DNA of 52,990 bases. Source: Hyphomicrobiales bacterium. GTDB taxonomy: Bacteria > Pseudomonadota > Alphaproteobacteria > Rhizobiales > Xanthobacteraceae. Location: positions 1 to 52,990 of the forward strand of contig PLJS01000325.1 in the NCBI GenBank assembly GCA_003140315.1, in the 5' to 3' direction. The stretch's first letter is position 1. Each line of letters begins with the position of its first letter. The position numbers and the translations under genes are program-made. Below the pieces are notes generated by a model, which was given only the letters and a program-made list of their open reading frames with translations, was not told where the DNA came from and ran no database searches. Below are positions 19,216 through 30,259 of the stretch, one piece after another.

Positions 19216-20256
19216 TCACCCGAACGCCAGTTGCACCTTCATCGCCTTCGAGCGATCCGCCGCGAGCGCGAAGGCATCGTTCGCCTGGGCGAGCGGAACG
19301 GTGGCGGTCAGCAGCGGCATGACGTCCACGAGGCCGCCGCCGATCAGCGCGACCGCGAGCGCGAACTCCGCGTGGAAGCGAAACGTGCCGCGCAACTCGA
19401 TCTCCTTGGCGACCAGCATGTTGACCGGCAGGCTCATCTCGGCGCCCGCGATGCCGATCTGGACGATCACGCCGCCGGGGCGCACGGCAGCGAAGCCGCC
19501 GGCGAGCGCCCGCGCATTGCCCGAAGCTTCGAACATCACGTCGAACGTGCCCTTGTCGGCTTCGTAGCGCGCGAGCGTATCCTTCTCGGAGACATTCACG
19601 ACCGTATCGGCGCCGACCCGCTTCGCGGCCGCGAGCGGGGCGTCCACCACGTCGGTCGCGACGATCTCGAGCGCGCCCGCGCGCCGCGCCGCGATCACGG
19701 TGAGCGCGCCGATCGGGCCGGCGCCGGTGACGAGCACGCGCTTGCCGAGCAAGGGCCCTGCGCGATTGACTGCATGCAGGCACACGGCGAACGGCTCCGC
19801 GAAGGCCGCTTGCGCCGCCGACATCGCGGGAGGCACAGCTACGGCTTGCGCTTCGCCGCAGACGAGCACGTCGCGGAAGCCGCCTTGCACGTGTGGGAAC
19901 GGCATGGCGCTGCCGTAGAAGCGCATGTTGAGGCAATGCTGCTGCTTGCCTTCCTGGCAGTAGCGACAGCGCCCACAGGGCCGGCTCGGGTTCACAGCGA
20001 CGCGCTGTCCGGCCTTGATGCCGATGACGTCGGCGCCGACGCGCGCGAAGGTACCGGCGATCTCGTGGCCGAGGATCATCGGCTCGCGCAGCCGCACGGT
20101 GCCGAAGCCGCCGTCGAAATAATAGTGCAGGTCGGAGCCGCAGATGCCGCCGGCCTCGATGCGCACCTCGACTTCGCCGGGTCCGAGCGGTGCTGCCGGC
20201 ACGGGCTCGATGCGAAGGTCCTTTGCCGCGTAGAGCACGGCCGCGCGCATCACCAT
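19216..20256 (-). CDS. Zinc-dependent alcohol dehydrogenase, L-idonate 5-dehydrogenase-like
   Basis: GGICGSDLHYYFDGGFGTVRLREPMILGHEIAG; RPCGRCRYCQEGKQQHC; GAGPIGALT. Confidence 0.87.
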   Translation of the reverse strand: MVMRAAVLYAAKDLRIEPVPAAPLGPGEVEVRIEAGGICGSDLHYYFDGGFGTVRLREPMILGHEIAGTFARVGADVIGIKAGQRVAVNPSRPCGRCRYCQEGKQQHCLNMRFYGSAMPFPHVQGGFRDVLVCGEAQAVAVPPAMSAAQAAFAEPFAVCLHAVNRAGPLLGKRVLVTGAGPIGALTVIAARRAGALEIVATDVVDAPLAAAKRVGADTVVNVSEKDTLARYEADKGTFDVMFEASGNARALAGGFAAVRPGGVIVQIGIAGAEMSLPVNMLVAKEIELRGTFRFHAEFALAVALIGGGLVDVMPLLTATVPLAQANDAFALAADRSKAMKVQLAFG

Positions 20257-20331
20257 CCTCTTCGGTTCTTATCCGAACCTTACACCTCTATAGTCTCCCG
20301 CACCCGCCGAAAAACATTTTTGGGAAACGCC

Positions 20332-21087
20332 ATGAACAAGCTGTTCGATCTGTCAGGCCGTCTCGCGCTCGTGACCGGCTCCAGCCGCGGCATCGGGCGC
20401 GCCATCGCCGAAGGCTACATCGCGGCGGGGGCACGCGTCGTCATCAACGGCCGCGACGCGCAGGCGGTCGCGGCGGCCGCGAAGGAATTGGGCGCAAATG
20501 CCGTGCCGATGCCGTTCGACGTGACCGACAGCGCGGCCATCGAGGCGGGAATCGAGAAGATCGAGAAGGACGTCGGGCCGATCGATATCCTGGTCAACAA
20601 TGCCGGCATGACCAAGCGCTTCCCCTTCGTCGATTTCCCCGAAGCCGACTGGCGGCAGATCATCGCCACCAATCTCGACTCGGTGTTCTTCGTCACGCAG
20701 TCGGTCGCGCGCCGCATGCTGCCGCGCGGACGCGGCAAAATCGTCAACATCTGCTCGGTGATGTCGGAGCTCGGCCGGCCGACGATCGCGCCCTATGTCG
20801 CCAGCAAGGGCGCGGTGAAGATGCTCACCAAATCGATGTGCTCGGAGTTCGCCAAGCATGGCATCACGGCGAACGGCATCGCGCCCGGCTATTTCGCGAC
20901 CGAGCTCAACATGACGCTGATGAACGAAGAGAAATTCTCGTCCTGGGTCTGTGCGCGCACGCCGGCGGGACGCTGGGGCAGGGTCGAGGAATTGCAGGGC
21001 GCCGCGATCTTCCTCGCCTGCGACGCGTCATCCTATGTCAACGGGCACGTGCTGTTCGTCGACGGCGGCATGACGGCCGTGGTGTAG
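20332..21087 (+). CDS. SDR family oxidoreductase, gluconate 5-dehydrogenase-like
   Basis: MNKLFDLSGRLALVTGSSRGIGRAIAEGYIAAGA; NNAGMTKRFPFVDF; YVASKGAVKMLTKSM; ORF track extension to 19231 is spurious. Confidence 0.88.
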   Translation: MNKLFDLSGRLALVTGSSRGIGRAIAEGYIAAGARVVINGRDAQAVAAAAKELGANAVPMPFDVTDSAAIEAGIEKIEKDVGPIDILVNNAGMTKRFPFVDFPEADWRQIIATNLDSVFFVTQSVARRMLPRGRGKIVNICSVMSELGRPTIAPYVASKGAVKMLTKSMCSEFAKHGITANGIAPGYFATELNMTLMNEEKFSSWVCARTPAGRWGRVEELQGAAIFLACDASSYVNGHVLFVDGGMTAVV

Positions 21088-21092
21088 TCGAC

Positions 21093-21196
21093 CTCACCCT
21101 GACGTGGCACGCGAAGCGTGGCCCTCGAAGGGAGAGGGCGACGATTGTGGCTCATCCTTCGAGGCTCGGGCTTCGCCCTCGCACCTTGGATGACGG
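21093..21196. repeat. ~104 bp palindromic intergenic repeat (type B, copy 2)
   Basis: ctcaccctgacg...gccctcgaaggg...catccttcgaggctcgggcttcgccctcgcaccttggatgacgg; same layout as 4626-4728. Confidence 0.75.
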
Positions 21197-21197
21197 A

Positions 21198-21899
21198 TCA
21201 GAGCTTCGGCCCGATCGTCACGCTGACCTTACCGACGCCCTCGACCTCGCATTCGAGCTTGTAGCCCGGCTGAAGTGCGCTGACGCCTGCGGGCGTGCCG
21301 GTCATGATGATGTCTCCGGCTGAGAGCGCGACCATTTCGGACAGTTTCCAAATGATCTCAGGCACGTTCCAGATCATCTGCGCGAGATCGCCGTCCTGCT
21401 TCACCTCGCCGTTGACCTTCAGCCAGATGCGGCCCTTGCTCGGATGGCCGATCTCGGACGCGGGCCTGAGCGGCCCGCACGGCGCCGAGCCGTCGAACGC
21501 CTTGCCGATCTCCCATGGCCGCTTGATGTTGCGCGAGGCGATCTGCAGGTCGCGGCGCGTCAGATCGATACCGACGCCGTAGCCCCAGACGCAATCGAGC
21601 GCCTTGTCCTTCGGGATGTTGCGGCCGCCGCTCTTGAGCGCGACGACGAGCTCGACCTCGTGATGCAGGTCGTTGGTGAGCGGCGGGTAAGGCACCGTGC
21701 CGCCGTTATCCACGATTGCATCCGCGGGTTTGGCGAAGAAGAACGGCGGCTCGCGCTCGTCCTGGCCCATCTCCTTGATGTGTTCAAGATAATTGCGTCC
21801 GACGCACCAGATGCGCCGCACCGGAAAAGTCTTGCTGCTGCCCGCGACCTTCACGGCGGCCTGGGACGGGGCGGGGATAACGTAGTTGTCGTTGCTCAT
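21198..21899 (-). CDS. Fumarylacetoacetate hydrolase family protein (fumarylpyruvate hydrolase-like)
   Basis: IWCVGRNYLEHIKEMGQDEREPPFFFAKPADAI; HHEVELVVAL; GYGVGIDLTRRDLQ; GDIIMTGTPAGVSAL. Confidence 0.93.
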   Translation of the reverse strand: MSNDNYVIPAPSQAAVKVAGSSKTFPVRRIWCVGRNYLEHIKEMGQDEREPPFFFAKPADAIVDNGGTVPYPPLTNDLHHEVELVVALKSGGRNIPKDKALDCVWGYGVGIDLTRRDLQIASRNIKRPWEIGKAFDGSAPCGPLRPASEIGHPSKGRIWLKVNGEVKQDGDLAQMIWNVPEIIWKLSEMVALSAGDIIMTGTPAGVSALQPGYKLECEVEGVGKVSVTIGPKL

Positions 21900-21945
21900 C
21901 ATGGATCCGATTGAGGTTGGATGGTGGGGTTTCGGCAAAAAGGTT

Positions 21946-23739
<1,794 letters not shown>

Positions 23740-23875
23740 GCGGCTGCGGTCATACCATTCGGGCGCCGACCGGGCCACGAATGCGGTCTCCAGTCGGGCG
23801 GTGCGCAGCCGTTCCTTGCCCGCCCAAGCGCCGATTTTCAAGCGAAATCAGCGGCCTCGCGCCGGGCCGCCAACG

Positions 23876-24862
23876 TCACGAATTGCGCGTCATAAGCTTG
23901 CGCTCCCAGCCGAGCGCATCGCGGACGATGACCGCGATGTCGTCGCGCTGCGGGCGCCAGCCGATCAATGCGCGGGCACGCTCCGATGACGCAACGATCT
24001 GCGCCGGATCGCCGGGACGTCGCGGCGCGAAGTCGACGTGGAAGTCGGTTCCCGAGACGCGCTTGACCGTCTCGATCACGTCGAGCACCGAGAAGCCGCG
24101 GCCATAGCCGCAGTTGAGCGTCGCAGAAGAGCCGCCGCCGCGCAGGTGGCGCAGCGCGTCGAGATGCGCCTGCACGAGATCGCTCACGTGGATGTAGTCG
24201 CGCACGCAGGTGCCGTCCGGTGTCGGATAGTCGGTGCCGAACACGTCCATCTTCGGCCGCCGGCCGAGCGCGGTCTCGACTGCGACCTTGATCAGGTGCG
24301 TCGCGCCCTTTGTCGATTGCCCGGTGCGCAGTTCCGGGTCCGCGCCGGCCACGTTGAAGTACCGCAGGATCACATGCTTCAAGCCATGCGCGGTGCTGGT
24401 ATCGCGCAGCATGATCTCCGTCATCAGCTTGGAGGAGCCGTAAGGCGACATCGGATGAAGCGCGTCGTCTTCGGTCACCGGCACATTTGCCGGATTGCCG
24501 TAAACCGCGGCGGTCGAGGAGAAGATGAAATGCTTCACGCCGCCCTTGACGGCGCATTCCATCAGCGCGCGCGAATTGACGGTGTTGTTCTTGTAGTAGC
24601 CGAGCGGATCCGCGACCGAGTCCGGTACGACGATCGAGGCCGCGAAGTGGATGATCGATTGAACGCCGTGCTCCTTGATCGCCTTCGTGGCGAGATCCTG
24701 ATCGCCGGTCTCACCGACGACGAGCGGCACGCCGCCGGCGATCGCCCAGTCGAATCCGGTCGACAGGTTATCGAGCACGACGACGGTCTCGCCGGCCGCG
24801 ACCAGCGCATAGACCATATGGCTGCCGATATAGCCGGCGCCGCCGGTGACGAGGACGGTCAT
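23876..24862 (-). CDS. galE: UDP-glucose 4-epimerase
   Basis: MTVLVTGGAGYIGSHMVYAL; YGSSKLMTE; RYFNVAGADPE; GTCVRDYIHVSDL. Confidence 0.95.
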   Translation of the reverse strand: MTVLVTGGAGYIGSHMVYALVAAGETVVVLDNLSTGFDWAIAGGVPLVVGETGDQDLATKAIKEHGVQSIIHFAASIVVPDSVADPLGYYKNNTVNSRALMECAVKGGVKHFIFSSTAAVYGNPANVPVTEDDALHPMSPYGSSKLMTEIMLRDTSTAHGLKHVILRYFNVAGADPELRTGQSTKGATHLIKVAVETALGRRPKMDVFGTDYPTPDGTCVRDYIHVSDLVQAHLDALRHLRGGGSSATLNCGYGRGFSVLDVIETVKRVSGTDFHVDFAPRRPGDPAQIVASSERARALIGWRPQRDDIAVIVRDALGWERKLMTRNS

Positions 24863-24991
24863 GACGTTACCTGTACAGCGTCTAGTCGGCCAATCTGTTA
24901 CGCCCAGTCCAATGAAGAAGCGGTTATGAGGCGTAGTCGTGCTGGTTAACGGGCGGTGACAAGGCGGAGCGCCAGCGTATAACAGCACCGG

Positions 24992-25942
24992 ATGCCCGAG
25001 ATTCTGTTCATCAAAACCTCCTCGCTCGGCGACGTGATCCATCACATGCCGGCGGTGACCGAGGCGCGCCGTCACGTTCCGGCAGCGCGCTTTGCCTGGG
25101 TGGTCGAGGAAGCGTTCGCGCCGCTCGTCGCATTGCACCCCGCGATCGAGACCGTCATTCCGGTGGCGTCGCGTCGCTGGCGCCAAACCCTCTTTGCCCC
25201 ATCGACCTGGTCGCAGATGCGCACATTCGGACGCGACATGCGGGCCCGCACCTACGATGCGGTCATCGACACGCAGGGCCTGTTCCGCTCGGCCGTGATC
25301 GCGCGCGCCGCGCGCGGGCAACGGCACGGCTACGACGCGGCAAGCATCAAGGAGCGGCTTGCCGCGCCTTTCTACGATGTTCGCCACCGCGTCGATCGCT
25401 CGCGGCACGCGATTGCGCGCAATCGGCTGTTGACCGGGCTTGCGCTCGGTTATGCGCCGGAGGGCGCGATCGATTTCGGTCTCGACCGCGCGAGGCTCTC
25501 CGGCGCGTCGGACGGCCGGCATTCGGTGCTGCTGCATGCGACGGCGCGACCCGAAAAGGAATGGCCGGTGGAGAACTGGATCGCGCTTGGCGCGACGCTG
25601 GCGGCGCGGGGCTATGACCTCGTGATCCCGTGGGGAAGCGAGGCCGAACGCGCGAACAGCGAGGCGATCGCTGCGCGCGTTCCGCGGGCGCAGGTCCCCG
25701 AACGGCGTCCGCTCGATGAGGTGGCGCGGTTGATCGCAGGAGCGCGCCTAGTGGTCGGCGTCGACACCGGGCTTGCGCATCTTGCGGCCGCGCTGGGCGT
25801 GCCGCTGGTTGCGGTATTCGTCGGCACCGAGCCCGGATTGTACGGGCCGATGGGAGCCGGGCCGATCACGATCGTCGGCGGCAACAGTGCTTCCCCCGCG
25901 GTCGCGGAGGTCGTGGCGGCGGTCGAGAAAGTCGCCGGTTAG
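24992..25942 (+). CDS. waaC: Lipopolysaccharide heptosyltransferase I (GT9)
   Basis: ILFIKTSSLGDVIHHMPAVTEARRHVP; VDTGLAHLAAALGVPLVAVFVGTEP. Confidence 0.92.
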   Translation: MPEILFIKTSSLGDVIHHMPAVTEARRHVPAARFAWVVEEAFAPLVALHPAIETVIPVASRRWRQTLFAPSTWSQMRTFGRDMRARTYDAVIDTQGLFRSAVIARAARGQRHGYDAASIKERLAAPFYDVRHRVDRSRHAIARNRLLTGLALGYAPEGAIDFGLDRARLSGASDGRHSVLLHATARPEKEWPVENWIALGATLAARGYDLVIPWGSEAERANSEAIAARVPRAQVPERRPLDEVARLIAGARLVVGVDTGLAHLAAALGVPLVAVFVGTEPGLYGPMGAGPITIVGGNSASPAVAEVVAAVEKVAG

Positions 25943-26964
25943 CTCGGGGCTTTCGCTACTGCGAGCGCGCGCTGCGTGACGGCGAGGACCTGCTGTGGGC
26001 TGATATCGCGCATGCAGCGATGATGCACCACGCGGCAGACCGGCTTGTGGCAGGGCCGGCATGCCAGCTCGATCTGAGCCTCGACCGTGGCAGCGAGCGG
26101 ATTGAGCGGGGCCCAATGCCACGGGCTGGTCGGCCCGAAGATCCCGATCGAGGCCGTGCCGAGCGCGGCCGCGACGTGCAGCAGCCCGGAGTCGTTCGAG
26201 ACCGCGACGTCGGCTGCCGCGAGCGCCAGGATCGCGTTGCGCAGGTCGCTGCCGGTCAGGTCGCGTACGCCGGGTCCGACCTCCGCGATGATGCGGGCGA
26301 GCGGCGCTTCGCCGGGCCCGCCGAGCACCCAGACGGTGACGCCCTGGTCCACGAGGCGGCGCGCGAGCTCCGCGAAGGCGGCGGCTGGCCAGCGCTTCGA
26401 CGGGCCGACCGCGCCGGGCGCAAGTGCGACCGCCGGTCCGATGCCCAGACCAAGGCGCTCGCGCCAGCCCGCGATCTCGGTCGCCGGCACGCGCAGCTCC
26501 GGAAGCGGCCAGTTGGCGGGCGGCTTCTCGTCCTTGGCCAGCGCGAGCGCGGCGCAGCGGTCGACCATGCGCGGCAGGCCGTGCTCGCCGTGGCGCAGGT
26601 CATTGAGGAGGCCGAACCGCCACTCGCCGAACCATCCGGTGCGCTCCGGGATGCCGGCGAGAAACGGCGCGAGTGCGGATTTCCAGGTGCGCGGCATCAC
26701 GAAGGCGCTGCCGTAGTTTTCGCGCTTGAGACGGCCGGCAAGCGCCCGGTGCTCGCCAAGCGCAAGCTGCTTGCGCGGGAGATCGACCACGATCACCTGG
26801 CGCAGCTCGGGCATGTAATCGGCGAGCGGTGCGCACAGGGTCGTCGCCAAAAAGTCGATGGGACGTGCCGGGAAGCGTGCCTTGAGCACCTTGGCGACCG
26901 ACTGGCAGCGGATGAAGTCGCCGATCCACATGTAGGGCACGACCAGGATCGGGCGGCGGTCCAT
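25939..26964 (-). CDS. GT9 heptosyltransferase (WaaF-like); ORF open to 27018
   Basis: ILVVPYMWIGDFIRCQSVAKVLKARFP; LAPGAVGPSKRWP; SNDSGLLHVAAALGTASIGIFGPTSPWHWAPL; C-terminal CRPCHKPVC...HHRC. Confidence 0.9.
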   Translation of the reverse strand: MDRRPILVVPYMWIGDFIRCQSVAKVLKARFPARPIDFLATTLCAPLADYMPELRQVIVVDLPRKQLALGEHRALAGRLKRENYGSAFVMPRTWKSALAPFLAGIPERTGWFGEWRFGLLNDLRHGEHGLPRMVDRCAALALAKDEKPPANWPLPELRVPATEIAGWRERLGLGIGPAVALAPGAVGPSKRWPAAAFAELARRLVDQGVTVWVLGGPGEAPLARIIAEVGPGVRDLTGSDLRNAILALAAADVAVSNDSGLLHVAAALGTASIGIFGPTSPWHWAPLNPLAATVEAQIELACRPCHKPVCRVVHHRCMRDISPQQVLAVTQRALAVAKAPS

Positions 26965-26996
26965 CGAAGGGCTCCGCATACCCTGGCTCGGAGAGG

Positions 26997-27053
26997 AATT
27001 TAATGAAATGGAATTCATTTCTTCATAGAAGTAAATTATAACTCATTTTTATG
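26997..27053. promoter_or_regulatory. AT-rich island with inverted repeat, candidate divergent promoter/regulator site
   Basis: aatttaatgaaatggaattcatttcttcatagaagtaaattataactcattttta; AATGAA-N6-TTCATT at 27002-27019. Confidence 0.45.
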
Positions 27054-27229
27054 GACGTAACTGCGGAAGTGAGGATTGGCCTTTCGAGCGCCGGGCGCCA
27101 ACGACTTCGTTTTCCCGTCGGCTGGCCATGTTGCACCCTTTGGCGGAGTGGGGCAAAGGGAGGGCGCGGCTTTGAGGGCACGGCCTCGGTGCTGCGGGCG
27201 CCGGAGCGGCTGCGGCATCGATCGGGACG

Positions 27230-28705
27230 ATGATGTTCGATTTCGAAAAGCGCCTGCAGGATATCGGCCAGCAGACCATCCTCTGCGTCGGCGACCTCAT
27301 GCTCGATGAGTTCGTCTATGGCGAGGTCGCGCGCATCTCGCCGGAGGCGCCGGCGCCGGTGCTCGCGGTCAAGCGCAGCGACGTCACGATCGGCGGCGCC
27401 GGCAACGTGGCGCGCAACGTCGCCTCGCTCGGCGCGCGCTGTATCTTCGTCGGCATGGTCGGCGACGACGACGCCGGCCGCACGGTGATTTCGGCGCTGC
27501 AGGCCGACACGCGCATCGAGCCTTCGCTGGTCGTCGACCGCGCTCGGCCGACGACGCGCAAGGTGCGTTTCGTGTCCGAGCATTTCTCAACCCATCTGCT
27601 GCGCGCCGACTGGGAGGATGCCGCAGCCGCCGATGCGGACCGCGAGGGCGAGTTGATCGCGCGTGCGCTCGCGGCGCTGCCGCGCGTCACGGTGGTGGTG
27701 CTCTCCGACTATGCCAAGGGCGTACTCACGCCGCGCGTCGTCGGCGCGATCATCGAGGCCGCGACGCGCGCGCAAATTCCGGTGATCGTCGATCCCAAGG
27801 CGGCCGACTATGCGATCTATTGCGGCGCGACGCTGATCACGCCCAACCGGCGCGAACTCGCGACCGCGACGCGGCGCGAGGCGATCGGTGATGCGGCGAT
27901 CTCGGAAGCCGCCGCCGAGCTTGCCCGCATGGTCGCGGCGCGCGCCGTGCTGGTGACGCGCAGCGAGGAGGGGATGACCCTCTATGTCGAAGGGCAAGAC
28001 CCCGTGCACGTGCCGGCCTATGCGGTGCGGGTGCGCGACGTGTCGGGGCCGGGCGATACGGTCGTTGCCATCCTTGCCGTGATGCTCGCGCTCGGCGCCG
28101 ATTATGAGAGCGCGATGCGTGCCGCCAATGCGGGCGCTGCCGTCGTCGTCGGCAAGCCCGGTACCGCGACGGTCAGCGTCAGCGAGCTGCGCCACCGCCT
28201 GCTGCCGGCCGCTGCGACCACAACGGAAGACAAGATCGTCTATGACCGCGCGATGCTCGATGAACGCCTCGGCGAGTGGCGGCGCCAGCGGCTGCGCATC
28301 GGTTTCACCAATGGCTGCTTCGATCTCCTGCATCGCGGACACGTGAAGCTGATGGCGGAGGCGCGCGCAGCCTGCGACCGGCTCGTGGTCGGCCTCAACA
28401 GCGATGCCTCGGTCTCGCGACTGAAGGGCGATGGCCGGCCGATCCAGCCGATCGGTTCGCGCGCCGAGGTGCTGGCCGCGCTCGAGGCGGTCGATCTCGT
28501 GGCGGTGTTCGAGGAAGACACGCCGCTCGAACTGATCCTTCAGGTGCGGCCGTCGGTGCTCGTGAAAGGCGGCGACTACACGCGCGAAAAGGTGGTCGGC
28601 CGCGAGGTGGTCGAGGCCGCGGGCGGCGAAGTGATCCTCGTCGATCTCGTGCCCGGCCAGAGCACAACGAATATCGTTGCGCAATCGCGATCCCGGAAGC
28701 CATGA
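27230..28705 (+). CDS. hldE: Bifunctional D-glycero-beta-D-manno-heptose-7-phosphate kinase / 1-phosphate adenylyltransferase
   Basis: N-terminal PfkB-type kinase ([25 protein letters not shown]) plus adenylyltransferase ([16 protein letters not shown]). Confidence 0.96.
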   Translation: MMFDFEKRLQDIGQQTILCVGDLMLDEFVYGEVARISPEAPAPVLAVKRSDVTIGGAGNVARNVASLGARCIFVGMVGDDDAGRTVISALQADTRIEPSLVVDRARPTTRKVRFVSEHFSTHLLRADWEDAAAADADREGELIARALAALPRVTVVVLSDYAKGVLTPRVVGAIIEAATRAQIPVIVDPKAADYAIYCGATLITPNRRELATATRREAIGDAAISEAAAELARMVAARAVLVTRSEEGMTLYVEGQDPVHVPAYAVRVRDVSGPGDTVVAILAVMLALGADYESAMRAANAGAAVVVGKPGTATVSVSELRHRLLPAAATTTEDKIVYDRAMLDERLGEWRRQRLRIGFTNGCFDLLHRGHVKLMAEARAACDRLVVGLNSDASVSRLKGDGRPIQPIGSRAEVLAALEAVDLVAVFEEDTPLELILQVRPSVLVKGGDYTREKVVGREVVEAAGGEVILVDLVPGQSTTNIVAQSRSRKP

Positions 28706-28711
28706 GACGTC

Positions 28712-29446
28712 ATGCGCACCGTCTTTCCGGATCACGCTGAGGATCGGCTGAAGGTCGAATTCTTCGGCAACAAGCGCGACGGATTCTTCGTTGAGGTCGG
28801 CGCCAACGATCCGCAACGTGGGTCGCAGACCTGGGGCTTCGAGCAAAACGGCTGGAGCGGAGTGTTGGTCGAGCCGCAACCGGATCTCGCCGAGAACCTT
28901 CGCCACGGCCGTCGTGCGCGCGTCGTGGCGGCGGCCTGTTCGTCGCCGGATCGAGCGGGAAGCACGATGACGCTCTATCTGTCAGGTCCTCATTCATCGC
29001 TCCACGGCGATCTCGCGGTCACCGGGATAGAGCCGCATGGCGCAGTCGATGTGCCGGTGCGTACCTTGGATGATATCCTGGGAGAAGCGAACGCGCCGCG
29101 CGCGATCGATTTCGTGTCGATCGACGTCGAAGGCCATGAAGTTTCGGTGCTGCGCGGATTCGATCTCGCCCGTTGGCGCCCGCGACTGATCCTGATCGAG
29201 GACCATCTGGCGAGCCTTGCCATCCACCGGCACCTCACGGGTGCCGGATACCGGCTGATCCGCCGGACCGGCCTGAACGGCTGGTATGTCCCGCGGCTCG
29301 ATGCGCCGGAGCTCGGTCTAGGGTCATTGCAGCTCGTGCGCAAATATCATCTGGCGCAACCCGTGCGCATGCTGCGCGACCGCAAGCGGCGGCTGCGCGA
29401 TCGGTGGTGGCGCTGGATCGGGGCGCTCCCGAATGGCGGCTCGTGA
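28712..29446 (+). CDS. FkbM family methyltransferase 1
   Basis: GFFVEVGANDPQRGSQTWGFEQNGWSGVLVEPQP; DFVSIDVEGHEVSVLRGFD. Confidence 0.9.
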   Translation: MRTVFPDHAEDRLKVEFFGNKRDGFFVEVGANDPQRGSQTWGFEQNGWSGVLVEPQPDLAENLRHGRRARVVAAACSSPDRAGSTMTLYLSGPHSSLHGDLAVTGIEPHGAVDVPVRTLDDILGEANAPRAIDFVSIDVEGHEVSVLRGFDLARWRPRLILIEDHLASLAIHRHLTGAGYRLIRRTGLNGWYVPRLDAPELGLGSLQLVRKYHLAQPVRMLRDRKRRLRDRWWRWIGALPNGGS

Positions 29447-29470
29447 TCCGCTTGCAGATTTGAGGATGTC

Positions 29471-30220
29471 TTGCCGCGGCTGAGCGCGATCATCATCACC
29501 AAGGACGAGGCCGCCAATATCGGCGATTGCCTCGACAGCGTCGCGTTCTGTGACGAGCGGATCGTGGTCGATAGCGGCAGCAGCGACGGCACCGTCCTGA
29601 TCGCCAAGGAGAAGGGCGCGCGCATCGGCTTCCACGATTGGCAAGGCTTCGGCGCGCAGAAGGGCTATGCGCTCTCGCTCGCGCGCGGCGACTGGGTGCT
29701 GTCGATCGATGCCGACGAGCGCGTCACGCCGGAGCTCAAGGACGCGATTCTCAAGGCGATCGATAATGAGAAGATCAGCGGCTACGAATTCCCGCGCAAT
29801 TCGAGCTTCTGCGGCCGCATGATGCGCCATTCGGGCTGGTTTCCCGATCGGGCGCTGCGGCTGTTCCGGCGTGGCAAGGCGCGTTTCTCCGACGATGTGG
29901 TGCACGAGCGGGTGATCTGCGACGGCCCGGTTGCACGCCTGAAGGCGCCGCTGACGCACTATCCGGTGCTCAAGCTGGAAGACGCGATCCGCCGCATGGA
30001 CAGTTATTCGACGCTCGGTGCCAAGAAGCTCGTCGCGTCCGGCAAGCGTGTGTCGGTGTTCAAAGGTGTCATGCACGGTGCGTTCGCGTTCCTGCGTACT
30101 TACGTATTGCGTCTCGGCTTCCTCGACGGGGCGGCAGGTTTCATGCTTGCGGTCGCCAATGCCGAAGGCACTTATTACCGCTACGTCAAGGCGTGGCTCG
30201 CGGGCAGTCGCCGTGAATGA
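29471..30220 (+). CDS. Glycosyltransferase family 2 (WaaE/KdtX-like), TTG start
   Basis: LSAIIITKDEAANIGDCLDSVAFCDERIVVDSGSSDGT; SIDADERVTPEL. Confidence 0.9.
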   Translation: MPRLSAIIITKDEAANIGDCLDSVAFCDERIVVDSGSSDGTVLIAKEKGARIGFHDWQGFGAQKGYALSLARGDWVLSIDADERVTPELKDAILKAIDNEKISGYEFPRNSSFCGRMMRHSGWFPDRALRLFRRGKARFSDDVVHERVICDGPVARLKAPLTHYPVLKLEDAIRRMDSYSTLGAKKLVASGKRVSVFKGVMHGAFAFLRTYVLRLGFLDGAAGFMLAVANAEGTYYRYVKAWLAGSRRE

Positions 30221-30259
30221 GCTGATCTTGGTTGCGGCGCCCCGCGGTCACGCCATGCG

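Noticed and set aside
19231-20331. Long 5' extension of the SDR ORF (618 aa call)
   Set aside because: The extension is antisense to the idonate-dehydrogenase-like gene; the real start is ATG 20332.
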